Of a stretch of DNA of 55,594 bases, positions 1 through 8,592 are shown one piece after another (within the stretch, counting starts at the first letter, position 1; every line of letters begins with the position of its first letter). Source of the stretch: Granulosicoccus sp. Lineage in GTDB: Bacteria > Pseudomonadota > Gammaproteobacteria > Granulosicoccales > Granulosicoccaceae. The notes beneath the pieces are model-generated. The model was not told where the DNA came from. It did not search any database and saw only the letters and a program-made list of their open reading frames with translations. The position numbers and the translations under genes are program-made. The DNA lies in assembly GCA_020627685.1 (NCBI GenBank), contig JAHDGK010000014.1:35304-90897 (forward strand), given 5' to 3'.

Positions 1-459
1 GATGAGTGCTTGACTAAAGGCATGCTCAAGAGCCTGTATTACACGCTCAATGTCGTCACGCTTGACACGCTGACTCTCAAGGAACGTCAAGAAGACATTC
101 TTGAAATTTTCCAGACATACTTACTGCACTATTCAAAAACATTTAATGCAAGCCCTCCGGCAGTCACCTCAGAGGTCAGGGCCGCGTTAATGGCCAGGTC
201 TTGGGATGGAAATTTAAAAGAGCTGCAGGCATTCGCTCAGCGATTCACACTGGGGTTTACCTTAAGCGATGAAGAAGACGCGAAGCTCAGTCTGTCTCAG
301 CAGGTTCGATCTTACGAGCGATTGTTATTGGTCGAGGCATTGCAAATACACAACGGCTCTACGCAACTGGCAGCCGACGAGCTTCGAATTCCAGTCGCAA
401 CCTTGTATGACAAATTGAGAAAGCACGATCTGAAACCAAAGCAATATCGATCGTCATAG
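1..459 (+). CDS. Sigma-54-dependent response regulator, DctD-like (C-terminal part only)
   Basis: The frame is open to the left edge of the window, so the gene begins upstream; only about 152 codons are present. The visible part starts at the end of the AAA+ domain (the 'LYYTLNVVTL' stretch typical of NtrC-family activators, followed by 'KERQEDI') and ends with a Fis-type helix-turn-helix at roughly codons 100-145, where 'ATLYDKLRKHDL' closely resembles the DctD recognition helix. The family activates RNA polymerase sigma-54 after phosphorylation of an N-terminal receiver domain, which is outside the window. DctD itself controls C4-dicarboxylate transport; that target is inference. The stop codon lies 1 base from the convergent nagA stop, and no terminator separates them. 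Confidence 0.85.
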   Translation, partial: DECLTKGMLKSLYYTLNVVTLDTLTLKERQEDILEIFQTYLLHYSKTFNASPPAVTSEVRAALMARSWDGNLKELQAFAQRFTLGFTLSDEEDAKLSLSQQVRSYERLLLVEALQIHNGSTQLAADELRIPVATLYDKLRKHDLKPKQYRSS

Positions 460-460
460 C

Positions 461-1564
461 TCAGCGCCAGGCAAATCGTTCTCCGGATAGCCAAATAGCG
501 ACAGGTTCATCGTCCTCTATCTCCAGCCATTGTGCCTGCGCGCCTGGAGAGATTCTTCCCAGTGTCTCGTGCTGAATCCATTGAGCGGGAATTGCGCTTA
601 GCATGGCACCTATCGTGTGCCAGTCAACGTCCCATTCGCGCAACACGGAGATCACGCGACGTTGCGTCAAGCAGCTACCGGCAGTTGTGCCATCGGGTAG
701 CAGTACGTGGTCTCCTGATTTAGTCACACTCAGTGAACCCAGTGTGTATTTTCCATCGGGCATGCCTGACGCCGCTGTCCCATCGGTGACGCTATAAAGA
801 TTAGGTATGGCACGCTTTGCAACATCAAATGCTGCTCTGTCTACGTGCAGTCCATCGATAATAATTTCTGCGAAATCAGCATAGGCCAATGCTGCGGTGG
901 CGGCGCCACCTCCACGGTGAGCGATTCCGCTCATGGCGTTAAAGAGATGCGTTACGCCGCAACCTGCGGCCAGAGCTTCGCTTGCCTGATGCCAGGAACA
1001 TAAGGTGTGACCAATTTGTGCGCGTACATTGTATTTATGACATAGCGCTATGAGATCGTTGCGGGGATCGAGCTCCGGTGCAAACGTCACAACCTTCACA
1101 ATACCTACACGCAACCAGGCGTCCAATTGCTGTAAATCTATTTCCGTGGCGTGTGGCGGTTGTGCTCCCAGTTTGTCTGGATTAATAAAGGGACCTTCCA
1201 GATGAACACCGAGCAACGTAGCGGAATCTTCGTCGGGTGTTTGCATAACGCGCGCCGCGTTATTAATAAATTGGCTTGTTTCCTGGAACGGTGCGGTTAC
1301 CGAGGTTGCCAGCAGTGCACCTGCTCCGTGTAGGGCATGTGCCTTTAGCGTACCGCGAATGGCGGCTTCGCTATTCATGCAGTCGTGCCCGCCACCTCCG
1401 TGAACATGCAAATCAACCGGCGCTGGCAGGAATAGGGTGGACGAATGACTTTTCGAGCTGGGTACTAAGGAATGAACCGTATGGTCATGATGGCATACGG
1501 CATCAATAAAGCCTTCGGGGGTCCACCAAAGCCCTGTGGTTTGTTTGTTCGCAACAATGCTCAT
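461..1564 (-). CDS. nagA: N-acetylglucosamine-6-phosphate deacetylase
   Basis: This cytoplasmic amidohydrolase removes acetate from GlcNAc-6-phosphate to give glucosamine-6-phosphate, the step before NagB. The protein has 367 residues, close to the family norm. Visible motifs are 'DLHVHGGGG' near the N-terminus, the metal-binding glutamate in 'HLEGPF', histidines in 'IGHT' and 'THLFNAMS', and the catalytic aspartate in 'SVTDGTAASG'. It lies 6 bases downstream of the GntR regulator on the same strand, so the two form a nagR-nagA transcription unit that diverges from the transporter-nagB operon. Assignment is firm from motifs and context. Confidence 0.95.
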   Translation of the reverse strand: MSIVANKQTTGLWWTPEGFIDAVCHHDHTVHSLVPSSKSHSSTLFLPAPVDLHVHGGGGHDCMNSEAAIRGTLKAHALHGAGALLATSVTAPFQETSQFINNAARVMQTPDEDSATLLGVHLEGPFINPDKLGAQPPHATEIDLQQLDAWLRVGIVKVVTFAPELDPRNDLIALCHKYNVRAQIGHTLCSWHQASEALAAGCGVTHLFNAMSGIAHRGGGAATAALAYADFAEIIIDGLHVDRAAFDVAKRAIPNLYSVTDGTAASGMPDGKYTLGSLSVTKSGDHVLLPDGTTAGSCLTQRRVISVLREWDVDWHTIGAMLSAIPAQWIQHETLGRISPGAQAQWLEIEDDEPVAIWLSGERFAWR

Positions 1565-1570
1565 GGCAAG

Positions 1571-2272
1571 TTAGCGTTGGATCTCATGGGAGAATGTCCA
1601 TCGGTCAGGGCGGAACCAGCAGTGAGAGTATTCTACCGGGGTATTGTTAGCTGCATAGCCTGCCCGAATTACCAGCATCAGTGGTGTGTTTTCGTCGACA
1701 TCCAATCTATCCGATTGTGATTTATCAGCCAGAACTGGAAAGTACTGCTGCCGCACGCGCTGCGGCAAGGTGTTGTTCTTTTGCATAGCCCGGTAGAGGC
1801 TCCCATCCGGCCACGGCCAAGTCGGGGCTCTGGTGGCAAGCAAGGTTGCATGTTCGAGTAGGAGGGGTTCACCTTCCCCCGTACGGACTCTCCGGATGCG
1901 CAGAACATCACTGCCTTTAGGCACACAGAAATGCGCGCTTTCCTCACGATTACTTTTGCCCAGCTTGCGGCTAATGAGTATGGATCCCGGGGTCAGGCCT
2001 CTGGACATGCAGTCCTCGGAAAAGCTGGTAATGCTGTTAAGTGGTTGTTTGAGGTGCGACAGGGATTGAACGATGTAGCCTGAGCCTTGGCGTGCTTGCA
2101 ACAGTTGCTCGTCCACTAACTCTTTTAATGCACGGCGTATCGTTACCCGGGAGACCGAAAACTGTTCCATCAGGAGTCTTTCAGCGGGCAATGCCTGACC
2201 GGGACGATAGTCTCCGTCTGCAAAGCTTGCGCGCAAATTCTCCGCAATTTTCAAGTACATCGGGCCTGTCAT
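1571..2272 (-). CDS. GntR/HutC-family (UTRA) regulator of amino-sugar genes
   Basis: The protein has 233 residues: an N-terminal GntR winged helix (codons about 5-70, with 'PAERLLMEQFSVSRVTIRRA') and a C-terminal UTRA ligand-binding domain. NagR/DasR-type members bind GlcNAc-6-P or GlcN-6-P and release DNA. I chose the ATG at 2272 because an AAAGGA sits 8 bases upstream; an in-frame TTG at 2278 is less likely. The gene is cotranscribed with nagA and diverges from the sugar transporter, so it probably represses both units through the 2273-2440 gap. Ligand identity is inference from context. Confidence 0.88.
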   Translation of the reverse strand: MTGPMYLKIAENLRASFADGDYRPGQALPAERLLMEQFSVSRVTIRRALKELVDEQLLQARQGSGYIVQSLSHLKQPLNSITSFSEDCMSRGLTPGSILISRKLGKSNREESAHFCVPKGSDVLRIRRVRTGEGEPLLLEHATLLATRAPTWPWPDGSLYRAMQKNNTLPQRVRQQYFPVLADKSQSDRLDVDENTPLMLVIRAGYAANNTPVEYSHCWFRPDRWTFSHEIQR

Positions 2273-2440
2273 TATCAAATTCCTTTAAACCTAGGGGTGG
2301 AGCGTATAGGAAAATCTGATCGCCTACTTAAGAATTCAAAAAATACGATTTGAAATTTGTATCTAATTGGTATTGTATCTCGTTTGTACATCATATAGCA
2401 TCCAAGATTCAATACAGGCAAATGTGAAGGAGAGGTTCGG
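2273..2440. promoter_or_regulatory. Divergent nag control region
   Basis: This 168-base AT-rich gap separates the regulator-nagA unit from the transporter operon. It contains two direct copies of TTGTATCT at 2357-2364 and 2373-2380, 16 bases apart, which are candidate regulator contacts. A possible -35 is TTGAAA at 2350-2355. A good ribosome-binding site (AAGGAGAGG) precedes the substrate-binding protein. No clear palindrome of the HutC type was found, so operator placement is tentative. Confidence 0.4.
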
Positions 2441-3691
2441 ATGACGACACGTGTATTCAAAGCCGGTTTACTGGCAACCACGCTCTGTGTGAGTGGTATT
2501 GCGGCAGCAGATAAAGTGGTTATTTCCATTGAAAGTTGGCGGGCAGAAGATCAGGCCTTATGGGATGAACTCATTCTCCCGGTCTTTGAAGCTCAAAACC
2601 CCAACATAGATGTTCAGTTCAAGCCAACTACGGCCACGGAGTACAACGCTGCGTTGAATGCAAGGCTCGCTGGCGGTACAGCAGGTGACATTATTACTTG
2701 TCGTCCGTTTGACAACGCATTGGCTATGTACGATGCGGGCAATCTGGCGAACATCGCAGAGCTTGAAGGCTTATCAAATTTTTCAGACGTTGCGAAAGCG
2801 GCATGGTCTACTGATAACGGCGATGCAAAATTTTGTGTACCGATGGCGTCGGTTATTCACGGCTTCATGTACAACAAGGATGCGTTTGCAGAATTAAACC
2901 TGGAAGTACCCAAGACAGAAGCCGAGTTTTACGCGGTTCTCGACGCCATTAAAGACGACGGTACTTACATCCCTATGGCGATGGGCACCAAAGACCAATG
3001 GGAAGCGGCAACCATGGGATACACCAACGTCGGTCCTGCTTATTGGGGCGGTGAGGACGGTCGTTTGGGACTGATCTCTGGCGATGCCAAAATGACTGAC
3101 GATGGCTTTGTCGAAGGTTTCCGGCAAATGGCCAAATGGACTCCGTATCTAGGCAACGGTTTTCAGGCGCAAGGTTACACCGACAGCCAGAATCTCTTTA
3201 CATTGGGTAGAGCCGCTATTTATCCAACAGGATCATGGGAGATAACAGGCTTTCAACAGAATGCAGACTTCGAACTTGGTGCGTTTGCTCCTCCAAGTAA
3301 AGACGCTGATAGCAGCTGCTACATCAGCGATCACACGGATATCGGTATTGGCATGAATGCGAGCACAGAGAACAAAGATGAAGTAATGACTTTCCTTGCG
3401 TGGACAACCTCGGCTGAGTTTGCAGAGCTACTCACCAACGCTGCACCGGGTTTCTTCTCTTTGTCATCACATGATATTAACGTTGAAAACGCGTTGGCTA
3501 ATGAGTTTGTTGCCATGCGTGGACAATGTGAAGCGACCATCCGAGTTGCTCACCAAATTCTGTCTCGTGGTGAGCTGCCATTAGGTAATCAACTTTGGAC
3601 CTTAGCGGCCAATGTTATCAATGGCACTCAGACTCCAGAGGATGCGGCAGCTGAGGCTCAGGCGAACCTGGATGGCTGGTATAAGCCTTAA
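2441..3691 (+). CDS. Sugar ABC transporter substrate-binding protein (probably GlcNAc or chito-oligosaccharide)
   Basis: A 416-residue periplasmic binding protein of the family-1 (MalE/UgpB-like) type. A Sec signal peptide covers about residues 1-23 (ending 'SGIAAA'), and the mature part starts 'DKVVISIESW', typical of cluster B sugar binders. The gene begins an ABC operon that ends in nagB and faces nagA, which strongly implies an amino sugar or its oligomer as ligand. A GGAG-type ribosome-binding site sits just upstream. A hairpin follows the stop codon (see 3712-3741), a common way to keep binding-protein mRNA more abundant than the permease mRNA. The exact ligand cannot be read from the sequence. 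Confidence 0.88.
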   Translation: MTTRVFKAGLLATTLCVSGIAAADKVVISIESWRAEDQALWDELILPVFEAQNPNIDVQFKPTTATEYNAALNARLAGGTAGDIITCRPFDNALAMYDAGNLANIAELEGLSNFSDVAKAAWSTDNGDAKFCVPMASVIHGFMYNKDAFAELNLEVPKTEAEFYAVLDAIKDDGTYIPMAMGTKDQWEAATMGYTNVGPAYWGGEDGRLGLISGDAKMTDDGFVEGFRQMAKWTPYLGNGFQAQGYTDSQNLFTLGRAAIYPTGSWEITGFQQNADFELGAFAPPSKDADSSCYISDHTDIGIGMNASTENKDEVMTFLAWTTSAEFAELLTNAAPGFFSLSSHDINVENALANEFVAMRGQCEATIRVAHQILSRGELPLGNQLWTLAANVINGTQTPEDAAAEAQANLDGWYKP

Positions 3692-3711
3692 AGTCTATTC
3701 ACTTTTGAAAA

Positions 3712-3741
3712 CATACCGCGGCGCAGTGGCGTCGCGGTATG
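3712..3741 (+). terminator. Intercistronic hairpin after the binding-protein gene
   Basis: CATACCGCG at 3712-3720 pairs perfectly with CGCGGTATG at 3733-3741 around a 12-base loop that can partly pair itself. There is no T-run, so it is more likely a partial terminator or mRNA-stabilising stem than a full terminator. Its position between binding-protein and permease genes fits differential expression within the operon. Confidence 0.6.
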
Positions 3742-3780
3742 GCTAGTGTTAATAACAGCTAAATTCGAGACACTCTCATA

Positions 3781-4731
3781 GTGGCAAACACAGGTAGTGT
3801 AAGTAGCGAGCAAACACATCGTAGACCTGTGCGATGGTACATATTGGTATTCCTCGCACCGGCAACGTTAATTTATACGATATTTGCCATTTACCCCATC
3901 ATTGAATCCCTGCGGTTATCTCTCTATGAGGCCGGTGACGGGGGTGGCGTCTTCGTCGGACTCGCTAACTATGCTCGCCTGTTCGGTGAGCCTCTGTGGG
4001 CCGATCAATTCTGGAATGCATTTAAAAACAATATCGTGTTGTTTTTGATGCACATGCTTATTCAAAACCCTATTGCGCTGGCGCTGGCTGCTTTATTGAG
4101 TGTTCCTACACTCAAAGGGGCTGCAACCTACAGAACCATCTTCTTTTTACCTACCTTGTTGTCGGTTGTTGTTGTCGGCTTCATCTGGCAATTGATTCTA
4201 TCGCCGCTCTGGGGGGTATCTCCGGCGTTTATGAACTGGCTGGGAATTGGCAGTTTCTTTAAACCGTGGTTAGGTCTGGAAAGCTCAGCACTTATCACGG
4301 TCACTCTAATATCCATTTGGCAGTATGTGGGTATTCCGCTGATGCTTTTTTATGCGGCCTTACTGAATGTTCCAGAGGAGACGATAGAGGCGGCTCGGAT
4401 AGATGGCCTAAATGGATGGTGGATCTTTTGGAAGGTAAAGTTGCCGCTGATTCTCCCAACCTTAGGGTTGGTCGGAATACTTACCTATATTGGTAACTTT
4501 ACAGCAAGCTTCGATTTAATTTATACGTTGCAAGGGGGGCTGGCGGGTCCCGATTACTCTACCGATGTCATGGGGACATTCCTGTTTCGAACATTTTTCG
4601 GGTTTCAGGCACAGCTGGGTGATGTCTACATGGGGGCAACCGTAGCCTCAGCACTCTTTTTCATCATTCTGATAGGTGTTGGCTTATACCTTTTCGGTGT
4701 TCAACGACGATTACAGAGGTATGACAGCTAA
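3781..4731 (+). CDS. Sugar ABC transporter permease (MalF/UgpA type)
   Basis: A 316-residue inner-membrane protein with about six predicted membrane helices. It carries the EAA loop that docks the ATPase ('EAARIDGLNGWWIFWKVKLP', about codons 203-222). It starts with GTG after a weak ribosome-binding site. Its stop overlaps the start of the second permease by one base, indicating coupled translation. Length and topology match the MalF/UgpA/LacF group of carbohydrate permeases. With the neighbouring permease it would form the heterodimeric channel for the sugar delivered by the binding protein at 2441. Confidence 0.92.
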   Translation: MANTGSVSSEQTHRRPVRWYILVFLAPATLIYTIFAIYPIIESLRLSLYEAGDGGGVFVGLANYARLFGEPLWADQFWNAFKNNIVLFLMHMLIQNPIALALAALLSVPTLKGAATYRTIFFLPTLLSVVVVGFIWQLILSPLWGVSPAFMNWLGIGSFFKPWLGLESSALITVTLISIWQYVGIPLMLFYAALLNVPEETIEAARIDGLNGWWIFWKVKLPLILPTLGLVGILTYIGNFTASFDLIYTLQGGLAGPDYSTDVMGTFLFRTFFGFQAQLGDVYMGATVASALFFIILIGVGLYLFGVQRRLQRYDS

Positions 4732-5567
4732 TGCTTGTTAAGCAGCGTATCTCCAGTGTTGGTATCCATGCGGTACTCATCGCCTATTCAGTTTTAGCGC
4801 TGTTTCCGTTAGCGCTGATTGTGCTCAATAGCTTTAAGACGCGTAAAGCAATATTCCGTGACCCAACGGGTCTGCCGCTGGGCGAGAGTTTTTCAGCCAA
4901 GGGGTATGACAGCGTACTCAGTAATAGTGATTTCCCGCTGTATTTTGGTAACAGTCTGACGGTCACGGTGGTGTCGCTGGTGCTCATACTGCTGCTAGGC
5001 GCTATGGCCTCTCATGCGTTGTCTGAATATCGCTTCCCCGGTGATACTTTCTTAGGTTTGTACCTGGTGTTGGGAATCATGGTGCCCATCCGCTTAGGCA
5101 CAGTTGCATTACTAGAGCTAATCGTGAGCATGGGCTTGGCGAATACGCTCACCGCATTGATCTTGGTGTACACCGCTCAAGGCTTGCCCATAGCTATATT
5201 TATCTTTACAGAGTTTTTACGATCCGTATCTAAAGAGATAAAAGACAGCGCAAGAATCGATGGACTGTCCGAATACCGCATTTTCTTCGAGGTGGTTATT
5301 CCCTTGGTTCGTCCGGTAATCGCAACGGTTGCCGTGTTCTCCATGATTCCCATTTGGAACGACCTATGGTTTCCGCTAATACTTTCACCCGGCGAGGAAT
5401 CGAGAACAGTCACCTTGGGGGTTCAGCAGTTTATTGGTCAGTACACTGTCAATTGGGGGGCGGTGCTAGCGTCTCTATCAGTCGCTATCCTGCCGGTATT
5501 GGTTATGTACGTCATTTTTTCAAAACAACTCATACGCGGCATTACAGCCGGTGCCGTTAAGGGGTAG
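4731..5567 (+). CDS. Sugar ABC transporter permease (MalG/UgpE type)
   Basis: A 278-residue inner-membrane protein with about six membrane helices and an EAA-type loop near codons 178-195 ('DSARIDGLSEYRIFFEV'). It ends in 'LIRGITAGAVKG', the characteristic MalG-group C-terminus. It overlaps the preceding permease by one base and is followed 2 bases later by the ATPase gene, so the three are cotranslated. It is the second half of the permease heterodimer. Confidence 0.93.
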   Translation: MLVKQRISSVGIHAVLIAYSVLALFPLALIVLNSFKTRKAIFRDPTGLPLGESFSAKGYDSVLSNSDFPLYFGNSLTVTVVSLVLILLLGAMASHALSEYRFPGDTFLGLYLVLGIMVPIRLGTVALLELIVSMGLANTLTALILVYTAQGLPIAIFIFTEFLRSVSKEIKDSARIDGLSEYRIFFEVVIPLVRPVIATVAVFSMIPIWNDLWFPLILSPGEESRTVTLGVQQFIGQYTVNWGAVLASLSVAILPVLVMYVIFSKQLIRGITAGAVKG

Positions 5568-5569
5568 TC

Positions 5570-6616
5570 ATGGCAACGCTTGAACTGAAAGGGATCAAAA
5601 AGTCATTTGGCAGCACCGATGTCATACATGACATGAACCTTGACGTGAACGATGGGGAACTCATCGTTTTTGTTGGTCCCAGTGGCTGCGGAAAATCCAC
5701 GATGTTGCGCATGATCGCGGGTTTGGAGACACTGTCAGCCGGTCAAATATCTATAGGGGGTAAACGTGTCGACCATTTGCCACCTACCGATCGCGGTATT
5801 GCCATGGTGTTCCAATCCTACGCTTTATACCCTCACAAAGATGTTCGCGGGAACTTAGGCTTTGCTCTTAAGCATGCGAAAGTTCCACAAAAAGAGATCG
5901 ATGAAAGAGTTAATAAGGCATCTGAAATTCTGGGGCTTTCCGATTTAATGAAACGCAAACCGCGCGAACTTTCAGGAGGGCAGCGCCAGCGTGTGGCTAT
6001 TGGCCGTGCAATCGTCAGAGAGCCCGATGTGTTTTTATTTGATGAGCCCTTGTCAAACCTTGATGCTGCTTTGCGTGTCCACATGCGTGTTGAGTTGCTA
6101 AAGCTGCATCAGCGATTGCGCAATACCATGGTCTACGTCACGCACGATCAGGTTGAGGCAATGACATTGGCAGATCGCATTGTCGTTTTCCGTGAGGGCC
6201 GTGTTGAGCAAGTAGGAACTCCACTGGAGCTATACCGGCAGCCCATGAACACATTTGTAGCAGGCTTCATTGGGTCTCCTGCCATGAATTTCCTGATGGC
6301 TCGTGTTGAAGACGGGACCGTTAAGCTAGCCGATACGCCTGTGTGCAAAACATCGGCAAACAACGGGTCGGTAAAGCTCGGTATTCGCCCGGAACACTTA
6401 GCGTTAAGCGACGATGGGCCGTTTGACGGCAAGGTCAGCGTATTCGAACACTTGGGCGGAGAGTCTTTTCTCCATCTAACGCTTAACGATAATCAAACGA
6501 TGGTGGCGAAGCTGGACGGTGAAAGAAGCTTTGCCCCTGGCGACCAGTGTCGCCTGGGTGTTCGACAAGAATACTGTCATGTGTTTGATGAAAGCGAAAA
6601 CCGTGTAGTCGAGTGA
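5570..6616 (+). CDS. Sugar ABC transporter ATPase (UgpC/MsmK type)
   Basis: A 348-residue ATP-binding subunit. Walker A is 'GPSGCGKST' (about codons 37-45), the Q-loop region is '[11 protein letters not shown]', the ABC signature is 'LSGGQRQR', Walker B runs into '[13 protein letters not shown]', and the H-loop is 'VTHDQ'. The last 110 residues form a MalK-type TOBE/OB domain, with 'LGIRPEHL' at its start. Such ATPases can serve several sugar permeases, but here it sits directly downstream of its own permeases and 25 bases before nagB. Confidence 0.94.
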   Translation: MATLELKGIKKSFGSTDVIHDMNLDVNDGELIVFVGPSGCGKSTMLRMIAGLETLSAGQISIGGKRVDHLPPTDRGIAMVFQSYALYPHKDVRGNLGFALKHAKVPQKEIDERVNKASEILGLSDLMKRKPRELSGGQRQRVAIGRAIVREPDVFLFDEPLSNLDAALRVHMRVELLKLHQRLRNTMVYVTHDQVEAMTLADRIVVFREGRVEQVGTPLELYRQPMNTFVAGFIGSPAMNFLMARVEDGTVKLADTPVCKTSANNGSVKLGIRPEHLALSDDGPFDGKVSVFEHLGGESFLHLTLNDNQTMVAKLDGERSFAPGDQCRLGVRQEYCHVFDESENRVVE

Positions 6617-6641
6617 TCCTTGTCGTTGTCTTTACAAGCTT

Positions 6642-7418
6642 ATGGAAGTTATAACTCAAGCAACTGCTGAACAAGCGGTAAAGCTCGTCTCCTGTTTGAT
6701 AGAGGATCGTGTCAAGGTGAAGCCTGACGCAGTTCTGGGTTTAGCGACAGGTCGGACAATGGAACGGGTATACGCTCAACTGGCAATGAGTGCCGTGTCG
6801 TTCAAGGAATGCACCACCTTTAACCTTGACGAGTACATTGGGCTACCCAGTAATGATACACAGTCGTATCGTCACTATATGTGGGAGCATTTTTTCTCAA
6901 AGGTTGATATCGATATTCAGAACACGTTCGTGCCCGACGGGCAGGCAACGGACTTACAGCAAGCAGCGACTGATTTTGAAAATGCGATAGACACGGCAGG
7001 GGGCATAGATACCCAACTGCTGGGGATTGGTGTGGCGGGGCATATTGGGTTCAACGAGCCTCTATCGTCAATCATGTCGCGCACCCGAGACAAGTGTCTG
7101 ACCCCCAAGACTCGCGAACAGAATGCTGCAATGTTTGGTGGAGATGCGAACAAAGTGCCTAAGCGAGCGCTCACAATGGGTGTGGGTACCATACTTCAAG
7201 CGCGAGAGTTAATACTGCTAGCGACTGGGAGCGCTAAAGCCGATATCGTTGCACGAGCAGTGGAGGGGCCAATTACTTCAATGGTCAGTGCGTCGTCCAT
7301 CCAGCTACACCCCAACTGTAAAGTAATTGTTGATGAGGAAGCTGCCGGCTGTTTACAGGGGCGCGAATACTATGATTTCGTATTTGCTAATGAACCGGAA
7401 TGGGAGCGTTACCGATAG
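6642..7418 (+). CDS. nagB: Glucosamine-6-phosphate deaminase
   Basis: It converts glucosamine-6-phosphate to fructose-6-phosphate and ammonia, completing GlcNAc entry into glycolysis. The 258-residue protein has the phosphate-binding 'GLATGRT', 'FNLDEYIGL' with the catalytic aspartate equivalent to E. coli Asp72, and 'GHIGFNEP' with the His and Glu of the active site. The residue two before that His is Ala ('GVAGH'), where E. coli NagB has Asp141 and Bacillus NagB has Asn. No GlcNAc kinase is present in the window, although an ABC-imported sugar would need one. The stop is 8 bases from the convergent soxR stop. Confidence 0.92.
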   Translation: MEVITQATAEQAVKLVSCLIEDRVKVKPDAVLGLATGRTMERVYAQLAMSAVSFKECTTFNLDEYIGLPSNDTQSYRHYMWEHFFSKVDIDIQNTFVPDGQATDLQQAATDFENAIDTAGGIDTQLLGIGVAGHIGFNEPLSSIMSRTRDKCLTPKTREQNAAMFGGDANKVPKRALTMGVGTILQARELILLATGSAKADIVARAVEGPITSMVSASSIQLHPNCKVIVDEEAAGCLQGREYYDFVFANEPEWERYR

Positions 7419-7426
7419 GGCTGATG

Positions 7427-7912
7427 TTATTTTTTTATTGCTACCGTGTCGGGTGTATCACCGAGTAGATAGCGAGGACCCGTGCCCAAACGGGCAGCCT
7501 TATCCTCTGGATTGTAAAGATGACAACTCTTAAGAGAAAGACATCCGCATCCAATACAGGATGATAATTTTTCGCGTAGTTCACCAAGCCGTTCAATACG
7601 CTCATCGATATCTTTTCTAAAACCCTTGGCCAGGGAATCCCAGTCTTTTTTTGTCGGTGCACGATGAGCAGGCAAGGAATCTAACTGCCTGCGGATATCG
7701 TGTAGGGAAAAACCCAGTTGCTGAGAAATGACGACAAACGATAAGCGCCTGATAGCGTCACGTTTAAAACGTCTTTGTCCGCCTGCATTCCGCGTGGATT
7801 CTACCAAACCCTGCGTTTCATAAAATCGTAGCGCTGAAACACTCAATCCGGTTCTTTCAGCCAGCTTACCAATGCTTAGAAGTGCGGGGGATCGTTTGCC
7901 GGTTTTTTTCAT
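7427..7912 (-). CDS. soxR: Redox-sensitive transcriptional activator SoxR
   Basis: A 161-residue MerR-family regulator. The winged helix is at codons about 12-80 and a dimerisation helix follows. The [2Fe-2S] cluster cysteines lie in 'CIGCGCLSLKSC' at positions 119, 122, 124 and 130, the same numbering as E. coli SoxR. Oxidation of the cluster by redox-cycling compounds or superoxide turns on target promoters with long spacers. No soxS is nearby, as expected outside enterics. The gene diverges from a VOC-fold gene whose promoter carries a SoxR box. Confidence 0.96.
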   Translation of the reverse strand: MKKTGKRSPALLSIGKLAERTGLSVSALRFYETQGLVESTRNAGGQRRFKRDAIRRLSFVVISQQLGFSLHDIRRQLDSLPAHRAPTKKDWDSLAKGFRKDIDERIERLGELREKLSSCIGCGCLSLKSCHLYNPEDKAARLGTGPRYLLGDTPDTVAIKK

Positions 7913-7922
7913 AAATTAACCC

Positions 7923-7953
7923 TTGACCTCAATATTACTTGAGGTTTTATAGT
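7923..7953 (+). promoter_or_regulatory. SoxR box inside a 19-bp-spacer promoter
   Basis: A -35 element TTGACC (7923-7928) and a -10 element TATAGT (7948-7953) are separated by exactly 19 bases, the overlong spacing required by MerR-family activators. The spacer holds the palindrome ACCTCAA-N6-TTGAGGT (7926-7945), matching the known SoxR operator core CCTCAA-N6-TTGAGG. It reads toward the VOC gene at 7992, and its position 14 bases before the soxR start could also allow autoregulation. Confidence 0.88.
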
Positions 7954-7991
7954 GAGTCAACGTTAACACACAACGCTAAAAGGAGACGCAG

Positions 7992-8369
7992 ATGGCATCA
8001 CTAGAACACATTAATCTCACCGTAAGAGACCCTAAGAAAACCGCCAAGCTGTTGGTTGATTTGTTCGACTGGCAAATACGCTGGGAGGGTGAATCGATTC
8101 ACGACGGTTATACCCTACACGTGGGGGATCAAAACTCGTATTTAGCGATCTATGGCCGGAAAGAGAAATTCGACGGCGAGCTCAGAAGCTACGATTTAGT
8201 TGGAGGCCTGAATCATGTGGGGATCGTCGTAGATGATCTTGACGGGGTTGAAAAACGCGTAAAAGCCGCAGGCTTTTCACCTCACAGCCACGCGGACTAT
8301 GAACCCGGTCGTCGCTTCTATTTCAAAGATTCAGACGGATTGGAATTTGAGGTTATTAACTATTCCTAA
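7992..8369 (+). CDS. VOC (glyoxalase/bleomycin resistance/dioxygenase) fold protein, SoxR target
   Basis: A 125-residue single VOC domain: 'LEHINLTVRDPKKTAKLL' opens the first beta-alpha-beta module and 'GGLNHVGIVVDDLDGVEKR' the second, with the final 'FKDSDGLEFEVINY'. Metal-ligand candidates are His6, the His of 'NHVGIVV' and the terminal Glu. The fold covers glyoxalase I, thiol transferases, extradiol dioxygenases and drug-binding resistance proteins, so the substrate cannot be assigned. The SoxR-type promoter just upstream implies a role against redox-active compounds or the electrophiles they create. GGAG precedes the ATG. Confidence 0.85.
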   Translation: MASLEHINLTVRDPKKTAKLLVDLFDWQIRWEGESIHDGYTLHVGDQNSYLAIYGRKEKFDGELRSYDLVGGLNHVGIVVDDLDGVEKRVKAAGFSPHSHADYEPGRRFYFKDSDGLEFEVINYS

Positions 8370-8592
8370 TGTGAGTCACAATGGCTGAGAGCAATAAACC
8401 TTTATTAACGTATGGTTTCTGAGCGTTTCAGATAAAAGATTTGGGCGATTAAATTAATACGTAGTAAAAGTGGAATTAGATTGCTTTCTATAGGTCGTAA
8501 ATATCGTGTTTAAAAACAAATAAATACGACTTTATCGAGCATAGCTTAGGTCGATAAACTGGTGATAACTTATCAGGAGATCGTTTACTACC

